From JAXGMV01 sp040772085 (GTDB lineage: Bacteria > Chloroflexota > Anaerolineae > Anaerolineales > Anaerolineaceae): 64,000 nt of DNA. A program made the translations under genes and the position numbers. The stretch spans positions 124,001-188,000 of the forward strand of contig JAXGYU010000001.1 in the NCBI GenBank assembly GCA_040772085.1. The letters run 5' to 3'. Under the pieces are notes generated by a model that was given only the letters and a program-made list of their open reading frames with translations, did not search any database and had not been told where the DNA came from. Every line of letters starts with the position of its first letter. The first letter of the stretch is position 1. Shown in pieces: positions 15,279 through 22,990 of the stretch.

Positions 15279-16394
15279 TTACATCCCGCGTTCAGCCATG
15301 CGGTTGAGCCAGGCTAGCCTGGGGTTATCATCCACTTTCAAATCGGATGCCGCCATGCGTTTGATTTCAGCCAGAAACTCTTCCGGCACCGGTACGACAC
15401 CGCCCATGCGGCCATAGAACTCAACCGGCACGCGGCCCTTGACGGCTTTCATGACATCCTCGAGCATTTGGCCGGCATTCATCTCGAATACCATGATGCC
15501 CTTGACCTTGTCGCACAATGCCTCGATCTCTTTTTCGGGGAAGGGGCTGACCGTGATTGGCCGGAAGAGACCAACCTTGATGCCCTCAGCACGGGCTGCG
15601 CGGACGGCAGAGAAAGCGATGCGGCCTGAAGTGCCGAAACCGATGACCGCATATTCAGCGTCTTCCATCATGGTTTCCTTGTAGCGCACTTCAGTATCCT
15701 TGATCTGCTGCCAGCGTCGTTCCAGCCGGAAATTGACTGCTTCTTCCGCGGGGGGATCCATGAAGATGGATGTCAGGAAGCGGCGATCGCGTCCCTTGGC
15801 GCCATCGACTGCCCATTCCGGCGTTTCGGTCTTGAGCGGCTTCATCTCAGGCAGCTCTGCCGGCTCCATCATCTGACCGATTGAGCCATCAATCAGGATG
15901 ACAACGATGCTGCGGTATTTCTCTGCCAGATCAAATGACTCGACTGTCAGGTCAATCAGTTCCTGCACGTTGGCGGGAGCGAGGACGATCATGTGGAAGT
16001 CGCCATGGGAACCGCCGTGAACCATCTGGCGGTAGTCAGCCTGCGCCGGCTGGATGTTACCCAGACCAGGACCGCCGCGCATGACGTTGACCAGAACGAC
16101 AGGCACTTCGGTGCCGGCAATGTAGGATAAGCCTTCAGACATCAGGCTGATGCCGGGGCTGGAAGAAGTGGTCATCGCGCGTACGCCAGTGCAGGCCGCG
16201 CCATAGACCATGTTGATGGCAGCTAATTCGCTCTCAGCCTGGACGAAACCACGGCCGAGTTCGGGCATGCGGGCTGACATCCATTCCAGTGCTTCTGTTT
16301 GCGGGGTGATGGGATAACCAAAATAGGACTGTAAGCCTGCCCTGATGGCTGCTTCCGCGAATGCCACATTTCCTTTGATAAGTTCAAGCGCCAT
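15279..16394 (-). CDS. 2-oxoacid:ferredoxin oxidoreductase, alpha subunit
   Basis: A 371-residue subunit that starts with ELIKGNVAFAEAAIRAGLQS followed by FGYPITPQTE, the standard alpha-subunit signature, and continues with MTTSSSPGISLMSEGLSY and a C-terminal transketolase-like domain (GLFRPITVSPFPEKEIEAL). It forms the pyrimidine-binding half of the thiamine-diphosphate site with the beta subunit. AAGGAG precedes the ATG. Encoded between the ferredoxin-like delta subunit and beta subunit. The complex links oxidation of a 2-oxoacid to reduction of ferredoxin, or can run reductively for CO2 fixation. Confidence 0.92.
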   Translation of the reverse strand: MALELIKGNVAFAEAAIRAGLQSYFGYPITPQTEALEWMSARMPELGRGFVQAESELAAINMVYGAACTGVRAMTTSSSPGISLMSEGLSYIAGTEVPVVLVNVMRGGPGLGNIQPAQADYRQMVHGGSHGDFHMIVLAPANVQELIDLTVESFDLAEKYRSIVVILIDGSIGQMMEPAELPEMKPLKTETPEWAVDGAKGRDRRFLTSIFMDPPAEEAVNFRLERRWQQIKDTEVRYKETMMEDAEYAVIGFGTSGRIAFSAVRAARAEGIKVGLFRPITVSPFPEKEIEALCDKVKGIMVFEMNAGQMLEDVMKAVKGRVPVEFYGRMGGVVPVPEEFLAEIKRMAASDLKVDDNPRLAWLNRMAERGM

Positions 16395-16412
16395 AGTTTG
16401 CTCCTTGTCCTT

Positions 16413-16640
16413 TTAACCTTTGCTTACTTCGCGGTAAACCGTGATAGCTGCTTCGGGACAGACGATGGCACAGATGCCGCATCCCGTACAGCCTTCCATG
16501 ATCAGTTCAGCGGGGTGATAGCCTTTTAGGTTGATTCTTGTTGGAGAGAGTCCTATCACTTTTTGCGGGCACGCTGCAACGCACAATTCGCACCCTTTGC
16601 AGGTAACCTCATCGACAACGATCCGACCCTTTGGGGGCAT
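16413..16640 (-). CDS. 2-oxoacid:ferredoxin oxidoreductase, delta subunit (2[4Fe-4S] ferredoxin)
   Basis: A 75-residue polyferredoxin with two cluster motifs, CKGCELCVAACP and CTGCGICAIVCP. It is the first gene of the operon and serves as the internal electron carrier of the complex. GGAGGT stands 5 nt before the ATG. Upstream lies a 300-nt AT-rich divergent control region. Confidence 0.92.
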   Translation of the reverse strand: MPPKGRIVVDEVTCKGCELCVAACPQKVIGLSPTRINLKGYHPAELIMEGCTGCGICAIVCPEAAITVYREVSKG

Positions 16641-16667
16641 GTAGACCTCCTAAATAAATGTTTAGTA

Positions 16668-16689
16668 GGCAGTCAAAGCATTGACCGCC
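16668..16689. promoter_or_regulatory. Inverted repeat upstream of the oxidoreductase operon
   Basis: GGCAGTCAA (16668-16676) and TTGACCGCC (16681-16689) form a 9-bp inverted repeat with one mismatch around AGCA, 28 nt upstream of the delta-subunit ATG. It could be an operator or a hairpin in the leader. The remaining 16690-16868 is AT-rich with short repeats (TTTGTACA/TTGTAAA) and no gene. Confidence 0.4.
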
Positions 16690-16868
16690 TTTATGATTTT
16701 ATTAAAGCCTTTTTTAAATTGGATGCATAGTGTCAACTATCACGAATGCATTATACCAATTGCACAAGTAATAAATTTGTACACATTGTAAATTTTATAC
16801 TACTTTAATATGATGTATCACGTTTGGAAGGTGATGTTCGGCAGGGATAATGCTGATGAAAGTTTTGT

Positions 16869-16895
16869 TTGACAGCGAAGCTAAATTGTTATAAT
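16869..16895 (+). promoter_or_regulatory. Promoter of the carboxyltransferase gene
   Basis: TTGACA (16869-16874) and TATAAT (16890-16895) are both perfect consensus; the spacer is a short 15 bp. Confidence 0.65.
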
Positions 16896-16947
16896 CTTCA
16901 ACGTTTGGCTTAATTTCCCCCCAACCTGAAAGGAGATGACGGGTTCA

Positions 16948-18426
16948 ATGGCTTTCAAATTTTGTGACATAACCTTGCGAGACGGTCAGCAATCCATTGC
17001 GGCTACCAGAATGACCACGGAACAGGCGTTGAGAGTGCTGCCACTGATCGATCAGGCTGGCTATGCCAACATAGAGCTTTGGGGCGGAGCAGTGTTGGAT
17101 AGTTGCGTTCGATTTTTGAACGAAAATCCCTGGGATCGTCTGGAGGCTTTCAAGCAGGCGCTTGGCGGCGACGGCAAGATCAAAGCGTTGCTGCGCGGAC
17201 AGAACCTGTTCGCTTATCAGCCTTATCCGGATGACCTGGTGATTGCTTTTGTGAAGGAAGCTGTGAAATCAGGCGTACATCACATGCGCGTTTTTGACGC
17301 GCTGAATGATGAACGCAATCTGATGATTCCTATCCTCGCGGCCAAAGCTGCCGGCGCTGAGGTCGAGGCTACCGTATGCTACACCACCAGCCCGGTGCAT
17401 ACCAATGATTATTTTGTCAACTTCGCGCTCAAGCTGCTGGATCAGGGCGCGGACCGCATCGTGCTGAAGGATATGGCGGCTTTGCTGCATCCTCTGGCGG
17501 CCAGGACGCTCTTCAGGGAAATGCGCAGCAAGATCGACCTGCCGCTCGTCCTGCATACGCACGATACCACCGGTGTCGGCATCATGAACTCGGTGCTGGC
17601 GATGAAATATGGTTTTGACCTGCTCGATACCTGCATCACGCCATTCGCGTCAGGTTCCTCACATACCCCGATCGAGTTGCTGATCCCCTTCGCGGATGAA
17701 CTTGGCATTGACCACGGCATGGACGTCTCCAAGATCAAAGCCGCGCAGGCCGAGCTGTTCGTCATCTATGACGAATTGCTGCAATACATCTCTTACAAGC
17801 ATGACTATTACCAGCCGGTATCCCCTGACGATGTGGACCGCGACCTGGTACGCAAAGTCCTCAGCCTGATTGATGAGGAAACGGACGCTGCGCTGCTGGA
17901 AGGCCTGCGCCTGACCAGAGAGCTGGAAGCCAGCCTGCGGTACCCACCCTATGATGACCGGCTGTTCGAATCCCAGATTCCGGGCGGCATGCTTAGCAAT
18001 CTCAACAAGCAGCTCAAAGACATGGGCATGATGGACCGCATGGATGAAGTGATGGAAGAGATCCCCATTGTGCGCAAGGATGTTGGCTACGTGCCGCTGG
18101 TTACCCCAACCAGCCAGATCGTCGGCTCGCAGGCGGCGTTCAACGTGATCATGGGTGAGCGCTACAAGTTCCTGTCAAATGAGATCAAGATGCTCGTCGG
18201 CGGTGAGTTTGGACGAACCCCCGCGCCCTGCAGCCAGGAGCTGATCGACCTTGCCCTGCCTGAAGGCGAGGAACCGCTGAAATACCGCCCAGCCTTCTAT
18301 CTGCCCCCAGTGATGGAAAACGAGATCAATCTGCCTTACGTTCAAACCTATAAGGACAAGCTGCTGCATATCATGCTCGGCAAAGCAGCAGATGATTATC
18401 TGAAAAAGTACTACGACGTGCAGTAA
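16948..18426 (+). CDS. Pyruvate/oxaloacetate carboxyltransferase subunit
   Basis: A 492-residue carboxyltransferase. The HMGL-like TIM barrel begins FCDITLRDGQQSIAATRM, holds the metal-binding HTHDTTG and the Lys expected to be carboxylated in VLKDMAALL. Residues 300-492 are the conserved carboxylase domain (SQIPGGMLSNLNKQL, YVPLVTPTSQIVGSQA). It lacks the C-terminal biotin carrier found in long forms, so a separate biotin protein is needed. It is either the alpha subunit of oxaloacetate decarboxylase or the B subunit of a two-part pyruvate carboxylase. AAGGAG abuts an earlier ATG at 16936, so the ATG at 16948, 12 nt downstream, is preferred. Confidence 0.88.
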   Translation: MAFKFCDITLRDGQQSIAATRMTTEQALRVLPLIDQAGYANIELWGGAVLDSCVRFLNENPWDRLEAFKQALGGDGKIKALLRGQNLFAYQPYPDDLVIAFVKEAVKSGVHHMRVFDALNDERNLMIPILAAKAAGAEVEATVCYTTSPVHTNDYFVNFALKLLDQGADRIVLKDMAALLHPLAARTLFREMRSKIDLPLVLHTHDTTGVGIMNSVLAMKYGFDLLDTCITPFASGSSHTPIELLIPFADELGIDHGMDVSKIKAAQAELFVIYDELLQYISYKHDYYQPVSPDDVDRDLVRKVLSLIDEETDAALLEGLRLTRELEASLRYPPYDDRLFESQIPGGMLSNLNKQLKDMGMMDRMDEVMEEIPIVRKDVGYVPLVTPTSQIVGSQAAFNVIMGERYKFLSNEIKMLVGGEFGRTPAPCSQELIDLALPEGEEPLKYRPAFYLPPVMENEINLPYVQTYKDKLLHIMLGKAADDYLKKYYDVQ

Positions 18427-18434
18427 CAAATAAA

Positions 18435-18464
18435 CCGGCTGAGGAAACTCAGCCGGAAATTTTT
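18435..18464 (+). terminator. Terminator of the carboxyltransferase gene
   Basis: CCGGCTGAG-GAAA-CTCAGCCGG (18435-18456) followed by AAATTTTTA. Tetraloop GAAA. Confidence 0.88.
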
Positions 18465-18480
18465 ATACGACCCATAAAGC

Positions 18481-19704
18481 TTACTTTTTATTCAGCGGGC
18501 GGCTGTCCTCAGGGAAGCGATAGGCCTTCGCCAGACCGCCATTGGCAGTCTCGCGATAGAGTGAGGGCAGATCATGACCGGTCTGTTTCATGACGGTCAC
18601 GACCGAATCGAAGGAAATTCTGTGAAAGCCATCTGACGCTAATGCGAAGTTGGCGCAACTGACTGCCCGGGCAGCGGCGAACGGATTGCGCTCGATGCAG
18701 GGGATTTGTACCAGGCCGTCGACCGGATCGCAGGTGAGTCCCAGATGGTGTTCCAACCCCATTTCGGCCGCGTATTCAATCTGGCGGATCGTCCCGCCAA
18801 GCAGCTGCACGACCGCGCCTGCCGCCATGGCGCACGCGGCGCCAACCTCACCCTGACAGCCGACCACGGAGCCGGCAATCGAAGCGTTATGCTTGATCAG
18901 ATTGCCGATCAGACCCGCGGTTGCCAGCGCGCGCAGGATTTGCTGCTGGGTGCATGGCACATGGTCCTTGATGTGCCGGATGGTGGCGGGCAGCACGCCG
19001 GAGGAACCGCATGTCGGCGCGGCAACGACCAGGCCGCCGCTGGCGTTCTCTTCAGAAACTGCCAGGGCGTAGGAGAACAGGTGACCATGTTCCATAAAGT
19101 CCGACCTGGTGATTTCGGAACGCCGGTAGGTGCTCCAGGCCTTGCGTGCCAGACCCAGGGTTCCCGGCAATACGCCTTCGGTCGATATACCGCGGTCGAT
19201 GGCGGCATCCATTACCTGCCAGACTTCAGCCAGGTACTCCCAGATCAAAGGACCTTCACATTCTTCTACGTACTCCCAGAAAGCCTTTCCGCGCTGAGTG
19301 CAGTAACGCAGGATCTCATCCATGGTGTTGAGCTGGTAAATCTCGGGCGTCTCACCAGGGTCATCTTCACTCCAGAGCGCGCCGCCGCCGGTGCTGTACA
19401 CCTGCCATTCGTCCAGTAATTCGTCGTTCTGGTTAAACGCCTTGAAGAGCATGCCGTTCGGGAACTTGAGCAGCACTTCCGGCTGCCAGTTGATCTCGAT
19501 CGTCCGCGGTTCAAACGCGGCGTTGATGGCAACATCGGTCATGTGACCTCTGCCGGTGGATGCCAGGCTGCCTTGCAGGTCGACGCTATAGCGGGCAGCG
19601 CCCGGATTTTTTGCCAGGAAAGATTCAGCAGCCTTCCGCGGCGCCATCGTGTGACTGCTGGATGGCCCCAGTCCAATACGATAAAGTTCCCTTAAGCTTT
19701 TCAT
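18481..19704 (-). CDS. sdaA: L-serine ammonia-lyase (iron-sulfur L-serine dehydratase), single chain
   Basis: A 407-residue protein with both parts of the iron-sulfur serine dehydratase: the beta-domain opening YRIGLGPSSSHTMAPRKAAE and the alpha domain with cysteines in APTCGSSGVLPATI, VVGCQGEVGAACAMAAG and CDPVDGLVQIPCIERN that hold the catalytic [4Fe-4S] cluster. It converts L-serine to pyruvate and ammonia and so feeds the pyruvate node. An upstream in-frame ATG (19743) lies before the -10, so the start is placed at 19702-19704 with TATAAT 7 nt upstream and no Shine-Dalgarno: a leaderless message. Divergent from greA. Confidence 0.92.
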   Translation of the reverse strand: MKSLRELYRIGLGPSSSHTMAPRKAAESFLAKNPGAARYSVDLQGSLASTGRGHMTDVAINAAFEPRTIEINWQPEVLLKFPNGMLFKAFNQNDELLDEWQVYSTGGGALWSEDDPGETPEIYQLNTMDEILRYCTQRGKAFWEYVEECEGPLIWEYLAEVWQVMDAAIDRGISTEGVLPGTLGLARKAWSTYRRSEITRSDFMEHGHLFSYALAVSEENASGGLVVAAPTCGSSGVLPATIRHIKDHVPCTQQQILRALATAGLIGNLIKHNASIAGSVVGCQGEVGAACAMAAGAVVQLLGGTIRQIEYAAEMGLEHHLGLTCDPVDGLVQIPCIERNPFAAARAVSCANFALASDGFHRISFDSVVTVMKQTGHDLPSLYRETANGGLAKAYRFPEDSRPLNKK

Positions 19705-19711
19705 CGGCAGT

Positions 19712-19717
19712 ATTATA
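19712..19717 (-). promoter_or_regulatory. -10 element of leaderless sdaA mRNA
   Basis: TATAAT on the minus strand, then seven bases to ATG. The predicted transcription start is the A of the start codon. TTGACC lies 20 bp upstream as a poorly spaced -35. Confidence 0.6.
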
Positions 19718-19765
19718 AACCAGACGATCACTGGAGCGGTCAAATCTTAAAAAGAGGGCTGCTAC

Positions 19766-19794
19766 TTGCAATGCCTTGCCGGATATGGTAAGAT
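19766..19794 (+). promoter_or_regulatory. greA promoter
   Basis: TTGCAA (19766-19771), 17-bp spacer, TAAGAT (19789-19794) with an extended TGG. The start would be near 19801, exactly at the foot of the leader hairpin. Confidence 0.65.
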
Positions 19795-19800
19795 ATTTGC

Positions 19801-19857
19801 AATCCTACGGGGAGCCACCCAGTGTTTGGGCGTCGAAGGCTCCGTAGGGAGTTTTTT
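19801..19857 (+). ncRNA. greA leader attenuator / small RNA hairpin
   Basis: From the predicted transcription start the RNA folds at once: CCTACGG-(GG)-AGCC pairs with GGCTCCGTAGG, with an inner CCCA-n5-TGGG hairpin, and ends in six Ts at 19852-19857. The terminator therefore lies within about 55 nt of the start and 47 nt upstream of the greA ATG. It should release a short RNA and reduce read-through, similar in layout to the GraL leader of E. coli greA, although sequence similarity to GraL is not claimed. Confidence 0.7.
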
Positions 19858-19903
19858 ATTAATTAAAACCACGAGCTTACAATCTCAGGGAGAGGAAATT
19901 CTG

Positions 19904-20371
19904 ATGTCAGGGACTTTTTTAACCCGCGAAGGTTATGAAAAACTTCAGATTGAACTGGAGCAGCTAAGAACTGTCAAGCGGGAAGAGATCGCACTCAGGC
20001 TGCATGAGGCGATGGAAGGCGGCGAACTGATCGAAAACGCCGAATATGAAGCCGCCAAAAATGAGCAGTCATTTGTTGAAGGGCGCATTAAGGAACTCGA
20101 GATCCTGCTGGCGACCGCGCGCGTCGTTGAAGATGGCGCCACGCCGGCCGGTGTGATTGCTGTCGGCTCGCGCGTGTCCATCAAGGAAGAGGGCAGCAAG
20201 ACGACCGAAGTGTATGAGATCGTCGGCGCCGCTGAAGCGAACCCTGCTGAAGGGAAGATTTCAAACGAATCGCCATTGGGCAAAGCGTTGATCGGCAATA
20301 AAAAAGGCGCCGTCGTGACCGTTGAAGCGCCGGCAGGTTCGTTCAAAGTGACTGTGACCAAGGTCGAGTAA
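19904..20371 (+). CDS. greA: Transcription elongation factor GreA
   Basis: A 155-residue protein of normal GreA length. Residues 1-75 form the coiled coil (FLTREGYEKLQIELEQL, EAMEGGELIENAEYEAAK with the acidic tip), and residues 80-155 the FKBP-like domain (GSRVSIKEEGSKTTEVYEIV, ISNESPLGKALIGNKKG). GreA enters the secondary channel of RNA polymerase and stimulates cleavage of backtracked RNA. The ATG at 19904 follows GGGAGAGG; an earlier in-frame ATG lies upstream of the terminator. Followed by a terminator and then lysS. Confidence 0.96.
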   Translation: MSGTFLTREGYEKLQIELEQLRTVKREEIALRLHEAMEGGELIENAEYEAAKNEQSFVEGRIKELEILLATARVVEDGATPAGVIAVGSRVSIKEEGSKTTEVYEIVGAAEANPAEGKISNESPLGKALIGNKKGAVVTVEAPAGSFKVTVTKVE

Positions 20372-20389
20372 GAAGTAAAATATAACGAG

Positions 20390-20421
20390 AGCCCTGCCTG
20401 AGAATGGGCGGGGCTTTTTTT
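20390..20421 (+). terminator. Terminator between greA and lysS
   Basis: AGCCCTGCCT (20390-20399) with GGGCGGGGCT (20406-20415, G-U allowed), then seven Ts. lysS starts 20 nt later, so part of its message may come from read-through. Confidence 0.85.
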
Positions 20422-20441
20422 GTGAATTACGGAGGAAGCAT

Positions 20442-21959
20442 ATGGAGTTGACCGAGCTTGAGAAGATCCGCGTAGAAAAAATCCTGAAAATGCGGGAGCA
20501 GGGCATCGAGCCTTATCCTACGATTCCTGAGGTCACACATTCGATCGCTGAAGCGCGGGTCTTGTTTGAAGCCGCTGAAAGCAATGGCTTGACGGAGACT
20601 GAGCCGGTCACCATCGCCGGCAGGCTGCGTTCGATTCGCAATATGGGCAAACTGGCGTTCGCGCTGGTGGAAGACAGCAGTGAAAAAGTGCAGTTCTTCC
20701 TGCGTGAGAATGAGCTCGGACCGGAGGCGATGAAGAACTTCAAGGAGTTCTTCGACCTGGGTGATTTTATCGAGGCGCGCGGTGTCATGATGCGCTCCAA
20801 GACCGGCGAGATCTCGCTTCTGGCATCCACAATCAGGATGCTGGCGAAAGCCGTCACGCCATTGCCGGCAGCCAAAGACGAAGTCGTCGACGGGCAGGTC
20901 GTCAGGCACGCCTTCATCACCGATCCCGAAGTGCGTTATCGCCAGCGTTACGCAGATCTGGCTGTCAACCCGAATGTGCGCGAGATCTTCAAGGTGCGCG
21001 CGGCGACGATCAAAGCCCTGCGCGAGTTTCTGGATGGGGAAGGATTCCTCGAGGTTGAGACGCCTATCCTGCAGCCGATCTACGGCGGTGCGGCGGCCAA
21101 ACCTTTCGTCACCTTCCACAATCAGCTCAAGCAGGAATTGTATTTGCGCATCTCGTTTGAGCTGTATCTGAAACGGCTGCTGGTCGGCATGCTCGGGCAT
21201 GTCTATGAGATTGGCCGTGACTTCCGCAATGAAGGTGTTTCGTTCAAGCACAACCCCGAATTCACGCAGCTCGAGTTCTATACGGAATATGCCGATTACC
21301 GCAAGGTGATGGAAATTACTGAAAATATGCTGGCCTATACCGCGAAGAAAGTGCTCGGGTCAACCAGGTTCACTTACGCCGGACGTGAAGTGGATGTCGC
21401 GCCGCCCTGGAAGCGCCTGCAGCTCCGGCAGGGGCTGATCGACGTCACCGGCATTGACATCGTGGACTATCCGACCCAGGCTGCGCTGGCTGAAGCAATG
21501 ACCGAGAAGAAGATGAGCTTCAACCCCACCCAGCCGCGCGGTAAACTGATCGACCACATGATCGGCAATTACCTTGAACCGACACTGATTGAGCCGACTT
21601 TCCTGTATGACTATCCGCGGGAGATTTCTCCGCTGGCGAAGAACAAACCGGGCGAGCCGGGCATCACCGAGCGCTTTGAGGGGTTCATTGCCGGCATGGA
21701 ACTGCTGAATTGCTTCACCGAGTTGAATGACCCGCTAGACCAGGAAGCCCGCTTCCTCGAAATGGGACGCGATTATGCCGACACGGATGAAGAGAAACAT
21801 CCGATGGACGATGATTACCTGCAGGCGATGAAGTATGGCATGCCCCCCAATGGCGGTTTTGGCATGGGTATTGACCGGCTGGTGATGCTCTTCACGGACA
21901 GCAGCACCATCCGCGAGGTGCTGCTCTTCCCGCATCTGCGCAATCGGGATGAAGAATAA
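20442..21959 (+). CDS. lysS: Lysyl-tRNA synthetase, class II
   Basis: A 505-residue class II synthetase with the N-terminal OB-fold anticodon-binding domain (residues about 55-150, PVTIAGRLRSIRNMGKLAF), motif 2 as GRDFRNEGVSFKHNPEFTQL and motif 3 as GFGMGIDRLVMLF. It charges tRNA-Lys. The length matches the bacterial enzyme. GGAGG is 8 nt before the ATG. Sits after greA as in many bacteria, and ends in a hairpin shared with the convergent pfk gene. Confidence 0.96.
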   Translation: MELTELEKIRVEKILKMREQGIEPYPTIPEVTHSIAEARVLFEAAESNGLTETEPVTIAGRLRSIRNMGKLAFALVEDSSEKVQFFLRENELGPEAMKNFKEFFDLGDFIEARGVMMRSKTGEISLLASTIRMLAKAVTPLPAAKDEVVDGQVVRHAFITDPEVRYRQRYADLAVNPNVREIFKVRAATIKALREFLDGEGFLEVETPILQPIYGGAAAKPFVTFHNQLKQELYLRISFELYLKRLLVGMLGHVYEIGRDFRNEGVSFKHNPEFTQLEFYTEYADYRKVMEITENMLAYTAKKVLGSTRFTYAGREVDVAPPWKRLQLRQGLIDVTGIDIVDYPTQAALAEAMTEKKMSFNPTQPRGKLIDHMIGNYLEPTLIEPTFLYDYPREISPLAKNKPGEPGITERFEGFIAGMELLNCFTELNDPLDQEARFLEMGRDYADTDEEKHPMDDDYLQAMKYGMPPNGGFGMGIDRLVMLFTDSSTIREVLLFPHLRNRDEE

Positions 21960-21969
21960 ACAATAATCA

Positions 21970-21995
21970 ATGCCCTGGTTTACCAGGGCATTTTT
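21970..21995. terminator. Bidirectional terminator between lysS and pfk
   Basis: ATGCCCTGGT (21970-21979) pairs with ACCAGGGCAT (21982-21991); T run on the plus strand. Confidence 0.9.
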
Positions 21996-21997
21996 GA

Positions 21998-22978
21998 CTA
22001 TCGTGAGAGCATGTGGGTATAGCGGTAGTAATCCGCTGGAGTGGATTTCTCGTATTGGTTTAGTTTGTCAAACGGTATGCCCTTGACGTGGTTGCCGCTC
22101 AGCACGGTCATGACGCCGCTCTGACCTTCAATCAGCAGTTCGACGGACTTGATGCCGTACAAGGTTGCCAGCCAGCGGTCAAACGCGCTGGGTCTGCCGC
22201 CGCGCTGAATATGTCCCAGGATTGAAACGCGGAAGTTGAAGCCGGTATTCATGGCGTCCAGCTCGGCAGCCAGTGCCGCCGCGCCGGTGCTGTAGCCCTC
22301 CGCGACGACGATGATGCAGTGGGTCTTGCCGCGCTGATACGCTGACGCGACCGTCGCAACGATCTCCTCCACCGGAACGTTGATTTCGGGAATGAGCGTC
22401 ATTTCAGCGCCGCTGATCACGCCTGCCTTGAGCGCCAGGTAGCCCGAAGAGCGCCCCATCGTCTCAACTATAAAGGCTCGGGAGTGTGACGAGGCAGTAT
22501 CACGCAGTTTGTCGATCGCCTCGGTGATGGTGTTCATGGCAGTGTCGACGCCGATGCTCATGTCGGTGCCGGGCAGGTCGTTATCGATGCTGGCAGGAAT
22601 GCCGACCACATTGACGCCGCGTTCAACCAGCTTCTGCGCGCCTTCGATCGAGCCATCGCCGCCGATCACCACCAGTCCATCGATGCCTTCGCCATTCAGC
22701 CGGCGGACGGCTTCGCGCTGCCCGCTCGCGCTGTAGAACTCCTTGCTGCGGGCGGTCATCAGGATGGTGCCGCCGCGCTGGATGATCCCGCCGACATCAC
22801 GCGCGCCAAGCGGTTTGAAGGTGCCTTTGATCAGCCCTTCAAAGCCGTTGAGCACGCCAATGGATTGAACTTTATACGAGAGCGCGGTCCGCACAATCGC
22901 CCGGATGCAGGGATTCATCCCCGGCGCGTCACCTCCGGAGGTGAGGATGGCGATTTTTTTAATTTTCTTGTCTTCCAT
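21998..22978 (-). CDS. pfkA: 6-phosphofructokinase (ATP-type)
   Basis: A 326-residue enzyme of the PfkA family: KIAILTSGGDAPGMNPCIRA, the GGDGS motif with Gly at the position that selects ATP over pyrophosphate, the catalytic SIDNDLPGTD and the MGRSSGYLAL substrate region. The residue two before the IDND motif is Ala, where ATP enzymes usually have Gly and PPi enzymes Lys. It phosphorylates fructose 6-phosphate in glycolysis. Start set at ATG 22976-22978; a TTG nine bases upstream (22987) is an alternative. It begins 12 nt after dnaE on the same strand, so the two are probably cotranscribed. Confidence 0.9.
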   Translation of the reverse strand: MEDKKIKKIAILTSGGDAPGMNPCIRAIVRTALSYKVQSIGVLNGFEGLIKGTFKPLGARDVGGIIQRGGTILMTARSKEFYSASGQREAVRRLNGEGIDGLVVIGGDGSIEGAQKLVERGVNVVGIPASIDNDLPGTDMSIGVDTAMNTITEAIDKLRDTASSHSRAFIVETMGRSSGYLALKAGVISGAEMTLIPEINVPVEEIVATVASAYQRGKTHCIIVVAEGYSTGAAALAAELDAMNTGFNFRVSILGHIQRGGRPSAFDRWLATLYGIKSVELLIEGQSGVMTVLSGNHVKGIPFDKLNQYEKSTPADYYRYTHMLSR

Positions 22979-22990
22979 GGATGCCAACTT

